DNA from: Flavobacterium sp. SUN046
GTDB lineage: Bacteria; Bacteroidota; Bacteroidia; Flavobacteriales; Flavobacteriaceae
DNA: 64,000 nucleotides
Assembly: GCF_028867965.1 (NCBI RefSeq)
Contig: NZ_JAPQNT010000011.1
Coordinates: 46,006 to 110,005, forward strand
Direction of reading: 5' to 3'
Positions 51,044-59,519 of the stretch are shown one piece after another. How positions within the stretch are numbered: position 1 is the first letter of the stretch; the number at the start of each line of letters is the position of its first letter. Under the pieces are notes generated by a model. That model was not told where the DNA came from. It did not search any database and was given only the letters and a program-made list of their open reading frames with translations. The position numbers and the translations under genes are program-made.

Positions 51044-51814
51044 ATGAAGAAAATAGTTTTACTTTTATTTTGCGTAATTTTTACATTTTCAAATACTTCT
51101 TGCAAAAGAAAAAAATATACCGAAGTAGTTGAAGTTCCGCTTCCATCATCACAAGAGAAGATGACCATTGGAGTTCCAGAAGATGTTAAAGCCGAAGCTG
51201 GAGCATTTGAAATAGTAAAACTTCCTTACAATTACGATGCACTGGCTCCGAATATTGATGCGTTAACAATGGAAATGCATTATTCTAAACATTATTTAAC
51301 GTATACCAATAACTTAAACAAGGCATTAGCTGGAACTGAGCAAGAGAGTATTCCAATTGAGGAAATTTTCAAAAAATTAGATATGTCAAATGCCGATTTA
51401 AGAAATAATCTTGGTGGTTATTACAATCATACTTTGTTTTTTGACATTATGAGCCCAAAAGCTGGTGGAAAACCAACCGATACTTTGGCAAGTGCTATTG
51501 ATAAAGATTTTGTTTCGTTTGATAATTTCAAAATACAATTTGAAGATGTAGCCAACAAACAATTTGGTTCAGGTTGGGTTTGGCTAGTAGTTGATAAATC
51601 TGGAAAGTTACAAATTACGAGCACACCAAATCAAGACAATCCATTAATGCCTCGCGCAGAAGTTGCAGGCGTACCAATTTTAGCACTAGACTTATGGGAA
51701 CACGCCTATTATTTGAATTATCAATACAAAAGAAAAAAATATATTGATGCCTTTTTTAATGTCATCAACTGGAAGAAAGTTGGCGAAAAATATGAAGAAG
51801 CGATTAATAAGTAA
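51044..51814 (+). CDS. Exported Fe/Mn superoxide dismutase
   Basis: This 256-residue protein has a lipoprotein-like signal (FSNTSC with Cys near 20), then an Fe/Mn-SOD core. The metal ligands lie in MEMHYSKHYLTY, NLGGYYNHTLFF, and LALDLWEHAYYLNYQ (D-x-W-E-H). Envelope-attached SOD would guard against external superoxide. It lies 4 bp after the ACBP gene and appears to end the five-gene transcript. Confidence 0.93.
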   Translation: MKKIVLLLFCVIFTFSNTSCKRKKYTEVVEVPLPSSQEKMTIGVPEDVKAEAGAFEIVKLPYNYDALAPNIDALTMEMHYSKHYLTYTNNLNKALAGTEQESIPIEEIFKKLDMSNADLRNNLGGYYNHTLFFDIMSPKAGGKPTDTLASAIDKDFVSFDNFKIQFEDVANKQFGSGWVWLVVDKSGKLQITSTPNQDNPLMPRAEVAGVPILALDLWEHAYYLNYQYKRKKYIDAFFNVINWKKVGEKYEEAINK

Positions 51815-51849
51815 AAAAAAATCCCGAACTCACATTCGGGATTTTTTTT
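51814..51849. terminator. Bidirectional terminator
   Basis: AATCCCGAA / TTCGGGATT stem with A and T runs on its sides, between SOD and valS. It overlaps the last bases of the SOD stop codon. Confidence 0.9.
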
Positions 51850-54508
51850 ATTTCAAACCAGCTAAACTCTGTTCGAGAGTGGTAATCTTGGCCAAAGCAT
51901 CTGCTTCTTTTTTGCGTTCGTTGGCAATAACTTGTTCAGGAGCACCAGCAACAAATTTTTCATTAGATAATTTTCCTTGTACCGATTTCAAAAAACCTTT
52001 AGTATAAATTAACTCTTCGGTTAGTTTAGCAATTTCGGCATCAACATCTATTGTTCCTGTTATTGGAATAAAATATTCATTAGATTTTACTCTGTAAGAT
52101 AAAGCGCCATCTACTTTTTCGGCAACATATTCTAAAGAAATAATATTACCTAATTTAAGAATTACTGAATCAAAATAAGTGGTTGCTTTTTCATTATTAA
52201 CAACTTTCAAATCAATTGCATCCTTAAACGGAATATTTTTATCTTTTCTAATGGCTCTAATTCCAGAAATTACTTCGATTGCAAAATCAAAATCAGTAAT
52301 TAAATTAGCTTTAAACGGTTTTAATTCTGGATAAGTTGCAACAATTAGTGCTTGCTGCGGCGTTCTATTTTCAATTAATTGCCAAATTTCTTCTGTTAAA
52401 AAAGGCATGAATGGATGCAATAATTTTAAATTAGCTTCCAACATTTCAATGGCTTTATCGAAAGTAGTTTTATCAATTGGTTGTTGGTAACCTGGTTTTA
52501 TCATTTCTAAAAACCACGAACAAAAATCGTCCCAAACCAATTTGTATATAGTCATTAAGGCTTCTGACAATCTGTATTTTTCAAAATCATTTTCGATACT
52601 TAGCAAAGTTTCTTGTAATTTAGCTTCATACCATTCGATAGCAACTTTAGACGATTCTGGTTGTGGAATTGTATCAGAAACTTCCCAACCTTTTATTAAT
52701 TTGAAAGCATTCCATATTTTATTAGAAAATGCTTTTCCTTGATTGCATAATTCTTCGTCAAACATAATATCGTTTCCTGCAGAAGCACTTAAAAGCAATC
52801 CCACACGAACACCATCAGCACCAAATTTTTCAATTAATTCTAATGGTTCTGGCGAATTTCCTAATGATTTAGACATTTTACGACGTTGTTTATCGCGAAC
52901 CAATCCAGTTAAATACACATTAGTAAATGGTTTTTCTCCAGCATATTCATAACCTGCAATAATCATACGCGCTACCCAAAAGAATAAAATATCTGGACCG
53001 GTAACCAAATCATTGGTTGGATAATAGTATTTAAAATCTTCATTTTCAGGATTAGTTACACCGCCAAAAACTGCCATTGGCCACAACCATGACGAAAACC
53101 AAGTATCTAGAGCATCAACATCTTGGGTTAAGTTGTTGGTTGTTAGTTGTTGGTTGTTGGTTTTTTGCTGTGCTAAAACTAATGCTTCTTCAATATTTTT
53201 TGCTACTACAAAATCTTCTTTTCCGTCTCCATAATAATATGCTGGAATTTGTTGACCCCACCAAAGTTGACGAGAAATATTCCAATCACGAATGTTTTCC
53301 AACCAATGTTTGTAAGTATTATTAAAACGTGAGGGATATAATTTAATTTCGTCTGATTCTAAAACTGCTTTGATGGCTGGTTTTACCAATTCTTCCATGC
53401 TTAAAAACCATTGATCTGATAATCTTGGTTCGATTACAGCTTTAGTACGTTCAGAAGTTCCAACTTTGTTTAAGTGCGTTTCTGTTTTTGCTAATGCACC
53501 ATTTTGTTCTAATTCTAAAGCGATTTCTTCACGAACAATAAATCGGTCTTTTCCTTGATAATGCAATCCGAAACTATTTAGAGTTGCATCGTCGTTGAAA
53601 ATATCAATAATTTCAAGATTATGCTTCTCGCCTAGTGCTTTATCGTTCATATCATGCGCTGGGGTTACTTTCAAGCAACCAGTTCCGAATTCAATATCTA
53701 CATATTCATCTTCAATAATTGGAATTACTCTACCACAAATTGGTACGATTGCTTTTTTACCTTTTAAATGTGTAAAACGTTCATCATTTGGATTGATACA
53801 AATTGCAGTATCACCAAAGATTGTTTCTGGACGCGTTGTTGCAACTGTTAAAACCACTCCGTCCTGCGGACACCTCTCCAAAGGAGAGGAATCATCAACA
53901 ATTTTATAGTTTATGAAATATAATTTTCCTTGGCGTTCTTCAAAAATTACTTCTTCGTCAGACAATGTTGTTTTTGCTTCGGGATCCCAATTTACCATTC
54001 TATAACCACGATAAATCAATCCTTTATTGTATAAATCAACAAACGAATGAATTACAGATGCCGACATATCTTCATCCATAGTAAATTTAGTTCTATTCCA
54101 GTCGCAAGAACAACCCAATTGTTTTAGTTGTTCAAGAATTGTTCCGCCATATTTATTGGTCCAATCCCAAGCGTGTTTTAAAAATTCGTCACGAGTTAAA
54201 TCGTTTTTATTAATTCCTTCGCTTTTTAGTTTGGCAACCACTTTAGCTTCGGTAGCAATAGATGCATGATCGGTTCCTGGAACCCAACAAGCATTGAAAC
54301 CTTTCAATCGAGCTCTACGAATTAATACATCTTGGATGGTGTTGTTCAACATGTGTCCCATGTGCAAGACTCCAGTCACGTTTGGTGGCGGAATTACAAT
54401 TGTATAAGGAGTTCTATGATCGGGTTTAGAAGAAAAATAGTCGTTTTTCATCCAATACGCGTACCATTTATTTTCTATTTCTTTGGCGTTGAATTGTGCA
54501 GGAATCAT
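51848..54508 (-). CDS. valS: Valyl-tRNA synthetase with two repeat-derived insertions
   Basis: This 886-residue class I synthetase charges tRNA-Val. HIGH-type motif VLHMGHMLNNT and KMSKS motif RRKMSKSLGN are intact, and the editing domain and C-terminal coiled coil (DVDAEIAKLTEELIY) are present. Two in-frame segments are foreign-looking: residues about 205-218 (SSPLERCPQDG), before ATTRPETIFGD, come from a palindromic repeat; residues about 448-460 (KTNNQQLTTNN), before DALDTWFSSWLWP, come from a GTTGTTGG-type simple repeat. The gene remains full length and presumably functional. Confidence 0.93.
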   Translation of the reverse strand: MIPAQFNAKEIENKWYAYWMKNDYFSSKPDHRTPYTIVIPPPNVTGVLHMGHMLNNTIQDVLIRRARLKGFNACWVPGTDHASIATEAKVVAKLKSEGINKNDLTRDEFLKHAWDWTNKYGGTILEQLKQLGCSCDWNRTKFTMDEDMSASVIHSFVDLYNKGLIYRGYRMVNWDPEAKTTLSDEEVIFEERQGKLYFINYKIVDDSSPLERCPQDGVVLTVATTRPETIFGDTAICINPNDERFTHLKGKKAIVPICGRVIPIIEDEYVDIEFGTGCLKVTPAHDMNDKALGEKHNLEIIDIFNDDATLNSFGLHYQGKDRFIVREEIALELEQNGALAKTETHLNKVGTSERTKAVIEPRLSDQWFLSMEELVKPAIKAVLESDEIKLYPSRFNNTYKHWLENIRDWNISRQLWWGQQIPAYYYGDGKEDFVVAKNIEEALVLAQQKTNNQQLTTNNLTQDVDALDTWFSSWLWPMAVFGGVTNPENEDFKYYYPTNDLVTGPDILFFWVARMIIAGYEYAGEKPFTNVYLTGLVRDKQRRKMSKSLGNSPEPLELIEKFGADGVRVGLLLSASAGNDIMFDEELCNQGKAFSNKIWNAFKLIKGWEVSDTIPQPESSKVAIEWYEAKLQETLLSIENDFEKYRLSEALMTIYKLVWDDFCSWFLEMIKPGYQQPIDKTTFDKAIEMLEANLKLLHPFMPFLTEEIWQLIENRTPQQALIVATYPELKPFKANLITDFDFAIEVISGIRAIRKDKNIPFKDAIDLKVVNNEKATTYFDSVILKLGNIISLEYVAEKVDGALSYRVKSNEYFIPITGTIDVDAEIAKLTEELIYTKGFLKSVQGKLSNEKFVAGAPEQVIANERKKEADALAKITTLEQSLAGLK
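53131..53163. repeat. GTTGTTGG-type simple repeat inside valS
   Basis: The bases read as repeated GTTGTTGGTT words. In frame on the minus strand they give Asn/Gln/Thr-rich residues in a region that is normally conserved around the DALDTWFSS motif. Confidence 0.75.
53855..53894. repeat. Palindromic repeat inserted in valS
   Basis: The 40 bases match the intergenic double hairpin at 5937-5976: GTCCTGCGGAC, then CCTCTCC-AAA-GGAGAGG. In valS they translate as SSPLERCPQDG within the start of the editing domain. Confidence 0.85.
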
Positions 54509-54812
54509 ATAATTTTAGATTTCAGATATTAGGTTTCAGATATATTCTGAAGTTGTTTTATAAATTGAACAAAAAATCAATACCTTTTCTAGTTAGCCCC
54601 GATTGAAATGTTACCGTGTTTAATGGAAAGCGGGAATATGGATTACTGATAAAACCCAAGCCATTCGCTTATTATAAAAATTGGTATGTTTTTTGTACTA
54701 TCAACTGCAAAAGTAAGTAATATGTGCTTTTATAAAAAATTAAGAATTAAAATTTTGCTTATAAATTTAAAGTAGTATTTTTACTAAACCAAAGAATTTA
54801 AAATTTAACCGA
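54509..54812. other. Divergent intergenic region between valS and DUF1573 gene
   Basis: No gene is seen. It holds a tract of TTTCAGATATT-like words next to valS, element copy B at 54594-54670, and AT-rich sequence before the DUF1573 gene. No perfect TAnnTTTG promoter was found. Confidence 0.6.
54594..54670 (+). repeat. Flavobacterial interspersed element, copy B (candidate structured RNA)
   Basis: It begins TAGCCCCGATTG, has GTTACCGTG in the centre, AAAGCGGGAATATGG, and ends with GCCATTCGCTT. CCCG (54598-54601) pairs with CGGG (54631-54634). Other copies have CCTG with CAGG at this position, a compensatory change. Confidence 0.7.
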
Positions 54813-55247
54813 ATGAAAAAGATATTATTTGTTGCATTTGTTATGATTAACTGTGCGGCTTTTGCTCAAAGTGGTGCAAAAATTGTTTTTAAAGATAAAG
54901 ACAATACTATAGATTATGGAACCGTAAGTAAAGATACTGATAGTGGTTTAAGAAAATTTGAGTTTACCAATACTGGTGATGCTCCGCTTGTTATTAGTAA
55001 TGCAAAGTCAACTTGTGGTTGTACTGTTGCAGATTATCCTAAAACACCTATTATGCCTGGTAAAACAGGCGTAATTGAAGTGAAATACAACATGAATCCT
55101 GGTCCGATAAGAAAAACAATAACTATTGAGTCTAATGCTGTAAATGTTGATGGCGGTATGGTTGCTTTGAAAATAAAAGGCGAAGTTATTGTGAAAAAAG
55201 AAGTAAATCCGTTAGAAAAGAAACAAAGTCTTTTAGAAAAATCTTAA
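54813..55247 (+). CDS. Secreted DUF1573 protein
   Basis: This 144-residue exported protein has a signal peptide (ending FAQ near 19) and a DUF1573 domain with GDAPLVISNAKSTCGCTV and PGKTGVIEVKYN, the TCGC motif being diagnostic. It resembles immunoglobulin-like (ASH-type) domains and is abundant in Bacteroidota envelopes; function is unknown. It ends at a perfect hairpin. Confidence 0.85.
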   Translation: MKKILFVAFVMINCAAFAQSGAKIVFKDKDNTIDYGTVSKDTDSGLRKFEFTNTGDAPLVISNAKSTCGCTVADYPKTPIMPGKTGVIEVKYNMNPGPIRKTITIESNAVNVDGGMVALKIKGEVIVKKEVNPLEKKQSLLEKS

Positions 55248-55251
55248 TATG

Positions 55252-55273
55252 AAAATCCGCAATTGCGGATTTT
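55252..55273. terminator. Bidirectional terminator
   Basis: AAAATCCGC-AATT-GCGGATTTT is a perfect palindrome with a T-run, between convergent genes. Confidence 0.88.
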
Positions 55274-55276
55274 TTT

Positions 55277-56608
55277 TTACAATAAATTTTTGAGTTGAAA
55301 AACAAGGTTGATTATTTTTCCTTTTCTGTCGATTATTAATTTGATGGTTTTTCCTTCTTCCGATTTTAATAAGTCGTTTATTTGTTGTAATGTAAAATTA
55401 TAACCGTTTCTTCCATCAATTTTTACAATTATGTCGTTCTTTAATATTCCTGCTTTTTCAGCTGGTGAATCTTTTCGAACGTTTGCAATTATGTAAATTG
55501 GTTTTAATTCAAATTTATATTTTAGGTTATTGATAACTTTATTTCCGTTTCCGTCAAACAAATTATTACTTATTGCCGGATTTTCTTCAAATCCTTCTGA
55601 AATCCATTGCAAACCTTGATGCTGAATATCTAAACCCGACATATTGAAATTAAATGAATCATTGTAATCAGGATTTTGCTTGAGATAAATTTCATTAGCT
55701 TGATAATTATAAACCGTTGTAAATCGTCTCATAATTTCAGAACCAATAGATCCAATTCTGCCAACAATTTTATCAGCTTCAACAGTTGCAGTATCATTTG
55801 GAAAAGCTACTAACGGATTTTTAAAATTGAAATTTCCTATTTTAAAATTTTTAATTCGACCTCGTTTTCCATAAACATCACCACTAAATCCGCGTCCTAA
55901 AAAATCTTCAATGGTAGAATTCGGAATAACAATTTCTTTGTTTTTTTCGCTAAAAAGCCACAACGCATCATTATTTCCAATATCAATTAACAATTTAGAT
56001 TCCATTAATGCATCACTATTTTCAAAAAAAGTTTTAGTACTTATATAAGGTTTACCGTAAATCATTTCGAGCGGAAACATTTGAAATGATTTATTTATTT
56101 TTTTAATTTCCTTTTCGGTGTTTTTAAAAACAGTAATTCGTTTGGTAGTATAATTTATTTTAACCAAATCATTTTTAAAAAAATTATGACCAATTATTCC
56201 GTTTACAGGAACCCCAATTTGAGACGAAATATTAATATTTTGATCTAAAACTAAAAAAATAGTATGATCTAAATCGGTGTAATTTTTAATAGACAATTTG
56301 TTATGTAGCGATTTATAAGCATCAAATGCATCATTACTTCCAAATCCACGAATTCGTATTTTCTCAATATTTGAAAAAATTACACCATCAGTATCATCAA
56401 CACTAAATAGAATAGAATCTTCAACACCGGTATCTAAAAGGAAATTCAATTTTACACCGTTTACTTCAATTGGTATAATTATTAAGTTATTTACAAATTC
56501 AAATGCAATGGTAGTTTTGGTTTTATTTGTATCAAAATGAAAACCATCTTGTGCCAATATAAATTGAAAACTAAATAAAAAACAAAAGAATACAATTTTA
56601 AACTTCAT
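55277..56608 (-). CDS. Exported aspartyl protease-like protein with PDZ domain
   Basis: This 443-residue protein has a signal peptide (ending FILAQ near 19). Two retropepsin-like lobes follow: FLLDTGVEDSILF (DTG motif, about 54-66) and a second LLIDIGNNDALWLF (DIG). A C-terminal PDZ domain (about 350-430) contains SPAEKAGILKNDIIVKIDG. It is probably a periplasmic protease whose PDZ domain selects substrates, though the second lobe motif is weak. The ATG at 56608 is used; the preceding codon is TTG. Confidence 0.85.
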   Translation of the reverse strand: MKFKIVFFCFLFSFQFILAQDGFHFDTNKTKTTIAFEFVNNLIIIPIEVNGVKLNFLLDTGVEDSILFSVDDTDGVIFSNIEKIRIRGFGSNDAFDAYKSLHNKLSIKNYTDLDHTIFLVLDQNINISSQIGVPVNGIIGHNFFKNDLVKINYTTKRITVFKNTEKEIKKINKSFQMFPLEMIYGKPYISTKTFFENSDALMESKLLIDIGNNDALWLFSEKNKEIVIPNSTIEDFLGRGFSGDVYGKRGRIKNFKIGNFNFKNPLVAFPNDTATVEADKIVGRIGSIGSEIMRRFTTVYNYQANEIYLKQNPDYNDSFNFNMSGLDIQHQGLQWISEGFEENPAISNNLFDGNGNKVINNLKYKFELKPIYIIANVRKDSPAEKAGILKNDIIVKIDGRNGYNFTLQQINDLLKSEEGKTIKLIIDRKGKIINLVFQLKNLL

Positions 56609-56713
56609 CAAATTATAATTTTCATAAATTTAATAAAAAAAAATGCTTGAAAAATCATTTTTGATAATTAATACAATAAAAAATTGCAAATTTGCATAAC
56701 TAAATTTTCAATC

Positions 56714-57910
56714 ATGCCAAACGTTTCAAACAAAGGAAAACAAATGCCCGAGTCACCAATAAGAAAATTGGTTCCTTATGCTGATATTGCTAAGAAAAAA
56801 GGGAATAAAGTATATCATTTAAATATTGGTCAACCCGATATTAAAACTCCAGAAGTAGCTTTAAACGCAGTAAAAAATGCTGATATTAAAGTTTTAGAAT
56901 ACAGTCATTCTGCTGGTTTTGAAAGCTATAGAATTAAGTTATCCAATTACTACAAGTCACACGGTTTACAAATTGACGTTCAAGACATTATCATTACAAC
57001 TGGTGGTTCTGAAGCATTACTTTTTGCAATGGGAAGCACAATGGATGTTGATGATGAAATCATTATTCCAGAACCATTTTATGCTAATTATAACGGATTT
57101 TCTGTTGCATCTGGCGTGAAAGTAGTTCCTGTAATTTCAACAATTGATGAAGGATTTGCATTGCCACCAATTGCAGCATTTGAACAACTTATTACTCCTA
57201 AAACTAAAGCAATATTAATTTGTAATCCAGGAAATCCAACTGGATATTTATATTCTAAGGATGAAATTCAACAATTGGCAGCAATTGTAAAAAAACATGA
57301 TTTATTTTTGATTGCCGACGAAGTTTATCGTGAATTTATTTATGATGAAAATGAAAAACATCATTCTGTAATGAACGTTACTGGAATTGAAGAAAATGCT
57401 ATAATGATTGACTCTGTTTCTAAAAGATACAGCATGTGTGGTGCAAGAATTGGTTGCATCGTTTCTAAAAACAAAGAAGTTATGGCAACGGCAATGAAAT
57501 TTGCACAAGCGCGCTTGAGTCCGCCAACGATTGAACAAATTGCTGGTGAAGCGGCTTTAGACACGCCACAAAGTTATTTTACCGAAGTAATTGAAGAATA
57601 CAAAGAACGAAGAGACACACTAATTGCAGAATTAAACAAAATTGAAGGCGTAAAAGTTGGTACTCCCAAAGGCGCATTTTATTGCATCGCTCAATTACCG
57701 GTTGAAAACGCTGATGATTTTGCACAATGGTTACTTGAATCATTCGATTTTAATGGCGAAACCGTTATGGTTGCTCCGGCTGCTGGCTTCTACTCTACTC
57801 CAAATGTTGGACTGAATGAAGTGAGAATTGCTTATGTTCTTAAAAAAGAAGATTTAATTAAATCAGTAGCAATTTTAAAAGAAGCACTAAAAGTTTACAA
57901 TTCAAAATAG
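56714..57910 (+). CDS. Pyridoxal-phosphate aminotransferase, aspartate aminotransferase family
   Basis: This 398-residue class I aminotransferase starts MPNVSNKGKQMPESPIRKL. It has LNIGQPDIKTPE, TTGGSEALLFAMG, CNPGNPTGYLYS, ADEVYREFIYDE, and the PLP-lysine motif DSVSKRYSMCGARIG, all typical of fold type I. The ATG at 56714 is preferred over an in-frame start at 56684. Aspartate or another amino acid is the likely donor; the exact substrate is open. Confidence 0.9.
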   Translation: MPNVSNKGKQMPESPIRKLVPYADIAKKKGNKVYHLNIGQPDIKTPEVALNAVKNADIKVLEYSHSAGFESYRIKLSNYYKSHGLQIDVQDIIITTGGSEALLFAMGSTMDVDDEIIIPEPFYANYNGFSVASGVKVVPVISTIDEGFALPPIAAFEQLITPKTKAILICNPGNPTGYLYSKDEIQQLAAIVKKHDLFLIADEVYREFIYDENEKHHSVMNVTGIEENAIMIDSVSKRYSMCGARIGCIVSKNKEVMATAMKFAQARLSPPTIEQIAGEAALDTPQSYFTEVIEEYKERRDTLIAELNKIEGVKVGTPKGAFYCIAQLPVENADDFAQWLLESFDFNGETVMVAPAAGFYSTPNVGLNEVRIAYVLKKEDLIKSVAILKEALKVYNSK

Positions 57911-57911
57911 T

Positions 57912-58012
57912 TTTAGAAGCTAAAGTTTGGTGAGGTTACAATAACCATTTTCCTGCTGTCCTTCCATAAATCCCGAAAAAAATCGGGATGTTATTCCTTC
58001 CCATCAGGGCTA
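57912..58012 (-). repeat. Flavobacterial interspersed element, copy C (candidate structured RNA)
   Basis: On the minus strand it reads TAGCCCTGATGGGAAGGAAT, then the hairpin ATCCCGA/TCGGGAT (57970-57976 with 57983-57989), then GGAAGGACAGCAGGAAAATGG. CCTG at 58005-58008 pairs with CAGG at 57952-57955. It is antisense to the flanking plus-strand genes and lies downstream of the aminotransferase. Confidence 0.75.
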
Positions 58013-58107
58013 GATTGTTGTCGTCTTTTGTGAAAATTAAAATTTGATAGGTATTTTAATTTAAAAAAGATGTTCACGAGTATTAAAGTTAACGATTTCA
58101 TAAATAC

Positions 58108-58147
58108 AATGCAAATGTACCTTAACTGACATTTGCATTTTTTTTTA
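58108..58147 (+). terminator. Terminator-like hairpin upstream of DUF1223 gene
   Basis: ATGCAAATGT and ACATTTGCAT (10-bp arms, 58109-58118 with 58129-58138) flank a 10-nt loop and are followed by eight T residues. It may end the aminotransferase transcript or act as an attenuator. Confidence 0.7.
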
Positions 58148-58152
58148 GCTAG

Positions 58153-58160
58153 TAAGTTTG
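58153..58160 (+). promoter_or_regulatory. Candidate -7 element of DUF1223 gene
   Basis: TAAGTTTG (TAnnTTTG) lies 19 bp before the DUF1223 ATG, directly after the T-run of the hairpin at 58108-58147. Confidence 0.45.
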
Positions 58161-58179
58161 TAATATAAAAAACATACAA

Positions 58180-58962
58180 ATGAAAAAAGCAATCAGTAGT
58201 ATCCTAATCTTATTTGCAGTAGCAATGATGATTTTCTCAGTTTACAGCATTGGTCAATCCACTGCTAAAACTAATCCTATTCACAAAACAGTTTCTACCG
58301 GAATTGTTGTTCTAGAACTCTTCACATCACAAGGTTGTAGCAGTTGTCCGCCAGCAGATGCAGTTTTGGCTAAATATGCTAAAGTCAATGATCCGAACAT
58401 AATTACATTGGCTTTTCATGTAGATTATTGGAATTATATTGGTTGGAAAGACCCATTTAGCAAAGCACAATATTCTCAAAGACAACGAGAATATGCAGAA
58501 AATTTCGATTCTGATGGCGTTTACACTCCGCAACTCATCATCAACGGAAAACATGAATTAGTAGGAAGTAAAGAAAGTGAAATTGCTAATTTAGTAACTA
58601 AAGAAACTTCATTATTCAACACATCATCTATCAAAATTATTTCAAGTAAGTTGCTCGAAAACCAATTAATAGTAAAATTCAGCGCTTTAGAAAATAATTC
58701 TAATTCGCTTGTTAATCTAGCTCTGATAAAAAAGAAAGAATTTACGAAAATAAAACGAGGTGAAAACAATGGTTTAGAGCAAACCAGTTATTCTATCGTT
58801 TATGATTTTAAAACTGTGCCATTAAACAATTCTAAAGAAAGTGAGGTATCATTCAATTTTCAAAATGACTGGAAATCATCTGATTTTATGATTGTTGCTT
58901 ACATTCAAAATAAAACTAACGCAACAATAAGCACCGGAATAAAATCTGAAATAAATTTATAA
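58180..58962 (+). CDS. DUF1223 thioredoxin-like exported protein
   Basis: This 260-residue protein has an N-terminal signal or anchor (residues 5-25) and a thioredoxin-like domain with VVLELFTSQGCSSCPPADAV, where C53-x2-C56 is a redox motif. HVDYWNYIGWKDPFSKAQYSQRQREY is the DUF1223 signature. A periplasmic redox role is likely but not proven. It leads the region with YHS, CoaB-like and AraC genes. Confidence 0.85.
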   Translation: MKKAISSILILFAVAMMIFSVYSIGQSTAKTNPIHKTVSTGIVVLELFTSQGCSSCPPADAVLAKYAKVNDPNIITLAFHVDYWNYIGWKDPFSKAQYSQRQREYAENFDSDGVYTPQLIINGKHELVGSKESEIANLVTKETSLFNTSSIKIISSKLLENQLIVKFSALENNSNSLVNLALIKKKEFTKIKRGENNGLEQTSYSIVYDFKTVPLNNSKESEVSFNFQNDWKSSDFMIVAYIQNKTNATISTGIKSEINL

Positions 58963-58973
58963 ATTTTCAGTTT

Positions 58974-59019
58974 TTGACAATTAGCTGACAAAAAGCTATT
59001 TCTAAGCAATATACTTTTG
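58974..59019 (+). promoter_or_regulatory. Promoter of YHS gene 1 with TGACA direct repeat
   Basis: TGACA at 58975-58979 and at 58986-58990 (11-bp period), then 21 bp, then TACTTTTG (-7, 59012-59019). The arrangement is the same, base for base in spacing, as upstream of the paralog at 62574. Confidence 0.6.
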
Positions 59020-59054
59020 AACAATAAAATAATACTAATTTAAAAACAGAAAAA

Positions 59055-59486
59055 ATGAAAAAACAAATTTTAATACTAATCGTTGCTTTTATATCGGCAA
59101 CAACATTTGCGCAAAGCGAAAAAAAAATAGATGCCAAATTAGCCATCAAAGGTTATGATGTTGTAGCTTACTTTCAAGAAAACAAAGCTGTTAAAGGAGA
59201 AAAATCTATAACAACAATTTATAATGACAAAATCTATTACTTTGCGTCAGAGAACAATAAGTCACTATTTTTGAAAAATCCAAGTTACTACGAACCTCAA
59301 TTTGGTGGTTATTGCGCTTACGGAATGTCTGAAGGTCATGAAGCACCAATACAACCTGAAGCATTTACAATTGTTGATGATAAATTATACTTAAACTACA
59401 ATTTAGAAACTAGAACAGAATGGCAAAAAGAGCAAAAAGAACGCATTGTAAAAGCGGATGCAAATTGGGCGAAAACTAAAAAATAA
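59055..59486 (+). CDS. Exported YHS-domain protein, paralog 1
   Basis: This 143-residue protein has a signal peptide (ending FAQ near 19) and a YHS-like domain: AIKGYDVVAYFQENKAVKG, then YYFASENNKSLFLKNPSYY and QFGGYCAYGMSEGH. The YHS fold often binds metals in larger proteins, but small stand-alone forms have no assigned role. It is 40-50% alike by eye to the YHS gene at 62574, including the signal peptide, with an identical promoter layout. Confidence 0.85.
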   Translation: MKKQILILIVAFISATTFAQSEKKIDAKLAIKGYDVVAYFQENKAVKGEKSITTIYNDKIYYFASENNKSLFLKNPSYYEPQFGGYCAYGMSEGHEAPIQPEAFTIVDDKLYLNYNLETRTEWQKEQKERIVKADANWAKTKK

Positions 59487-59519
59487 AAGTAATTAAATTC
59501 AATAAATCCAACCAAAACT

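Noticed and set aside
51848..54508. valS as a pseudogene
   Set aside because: Despite two inserts the frame is complete, with HIGH and KMSKS motifs and the C-terminal coiled coil intact.
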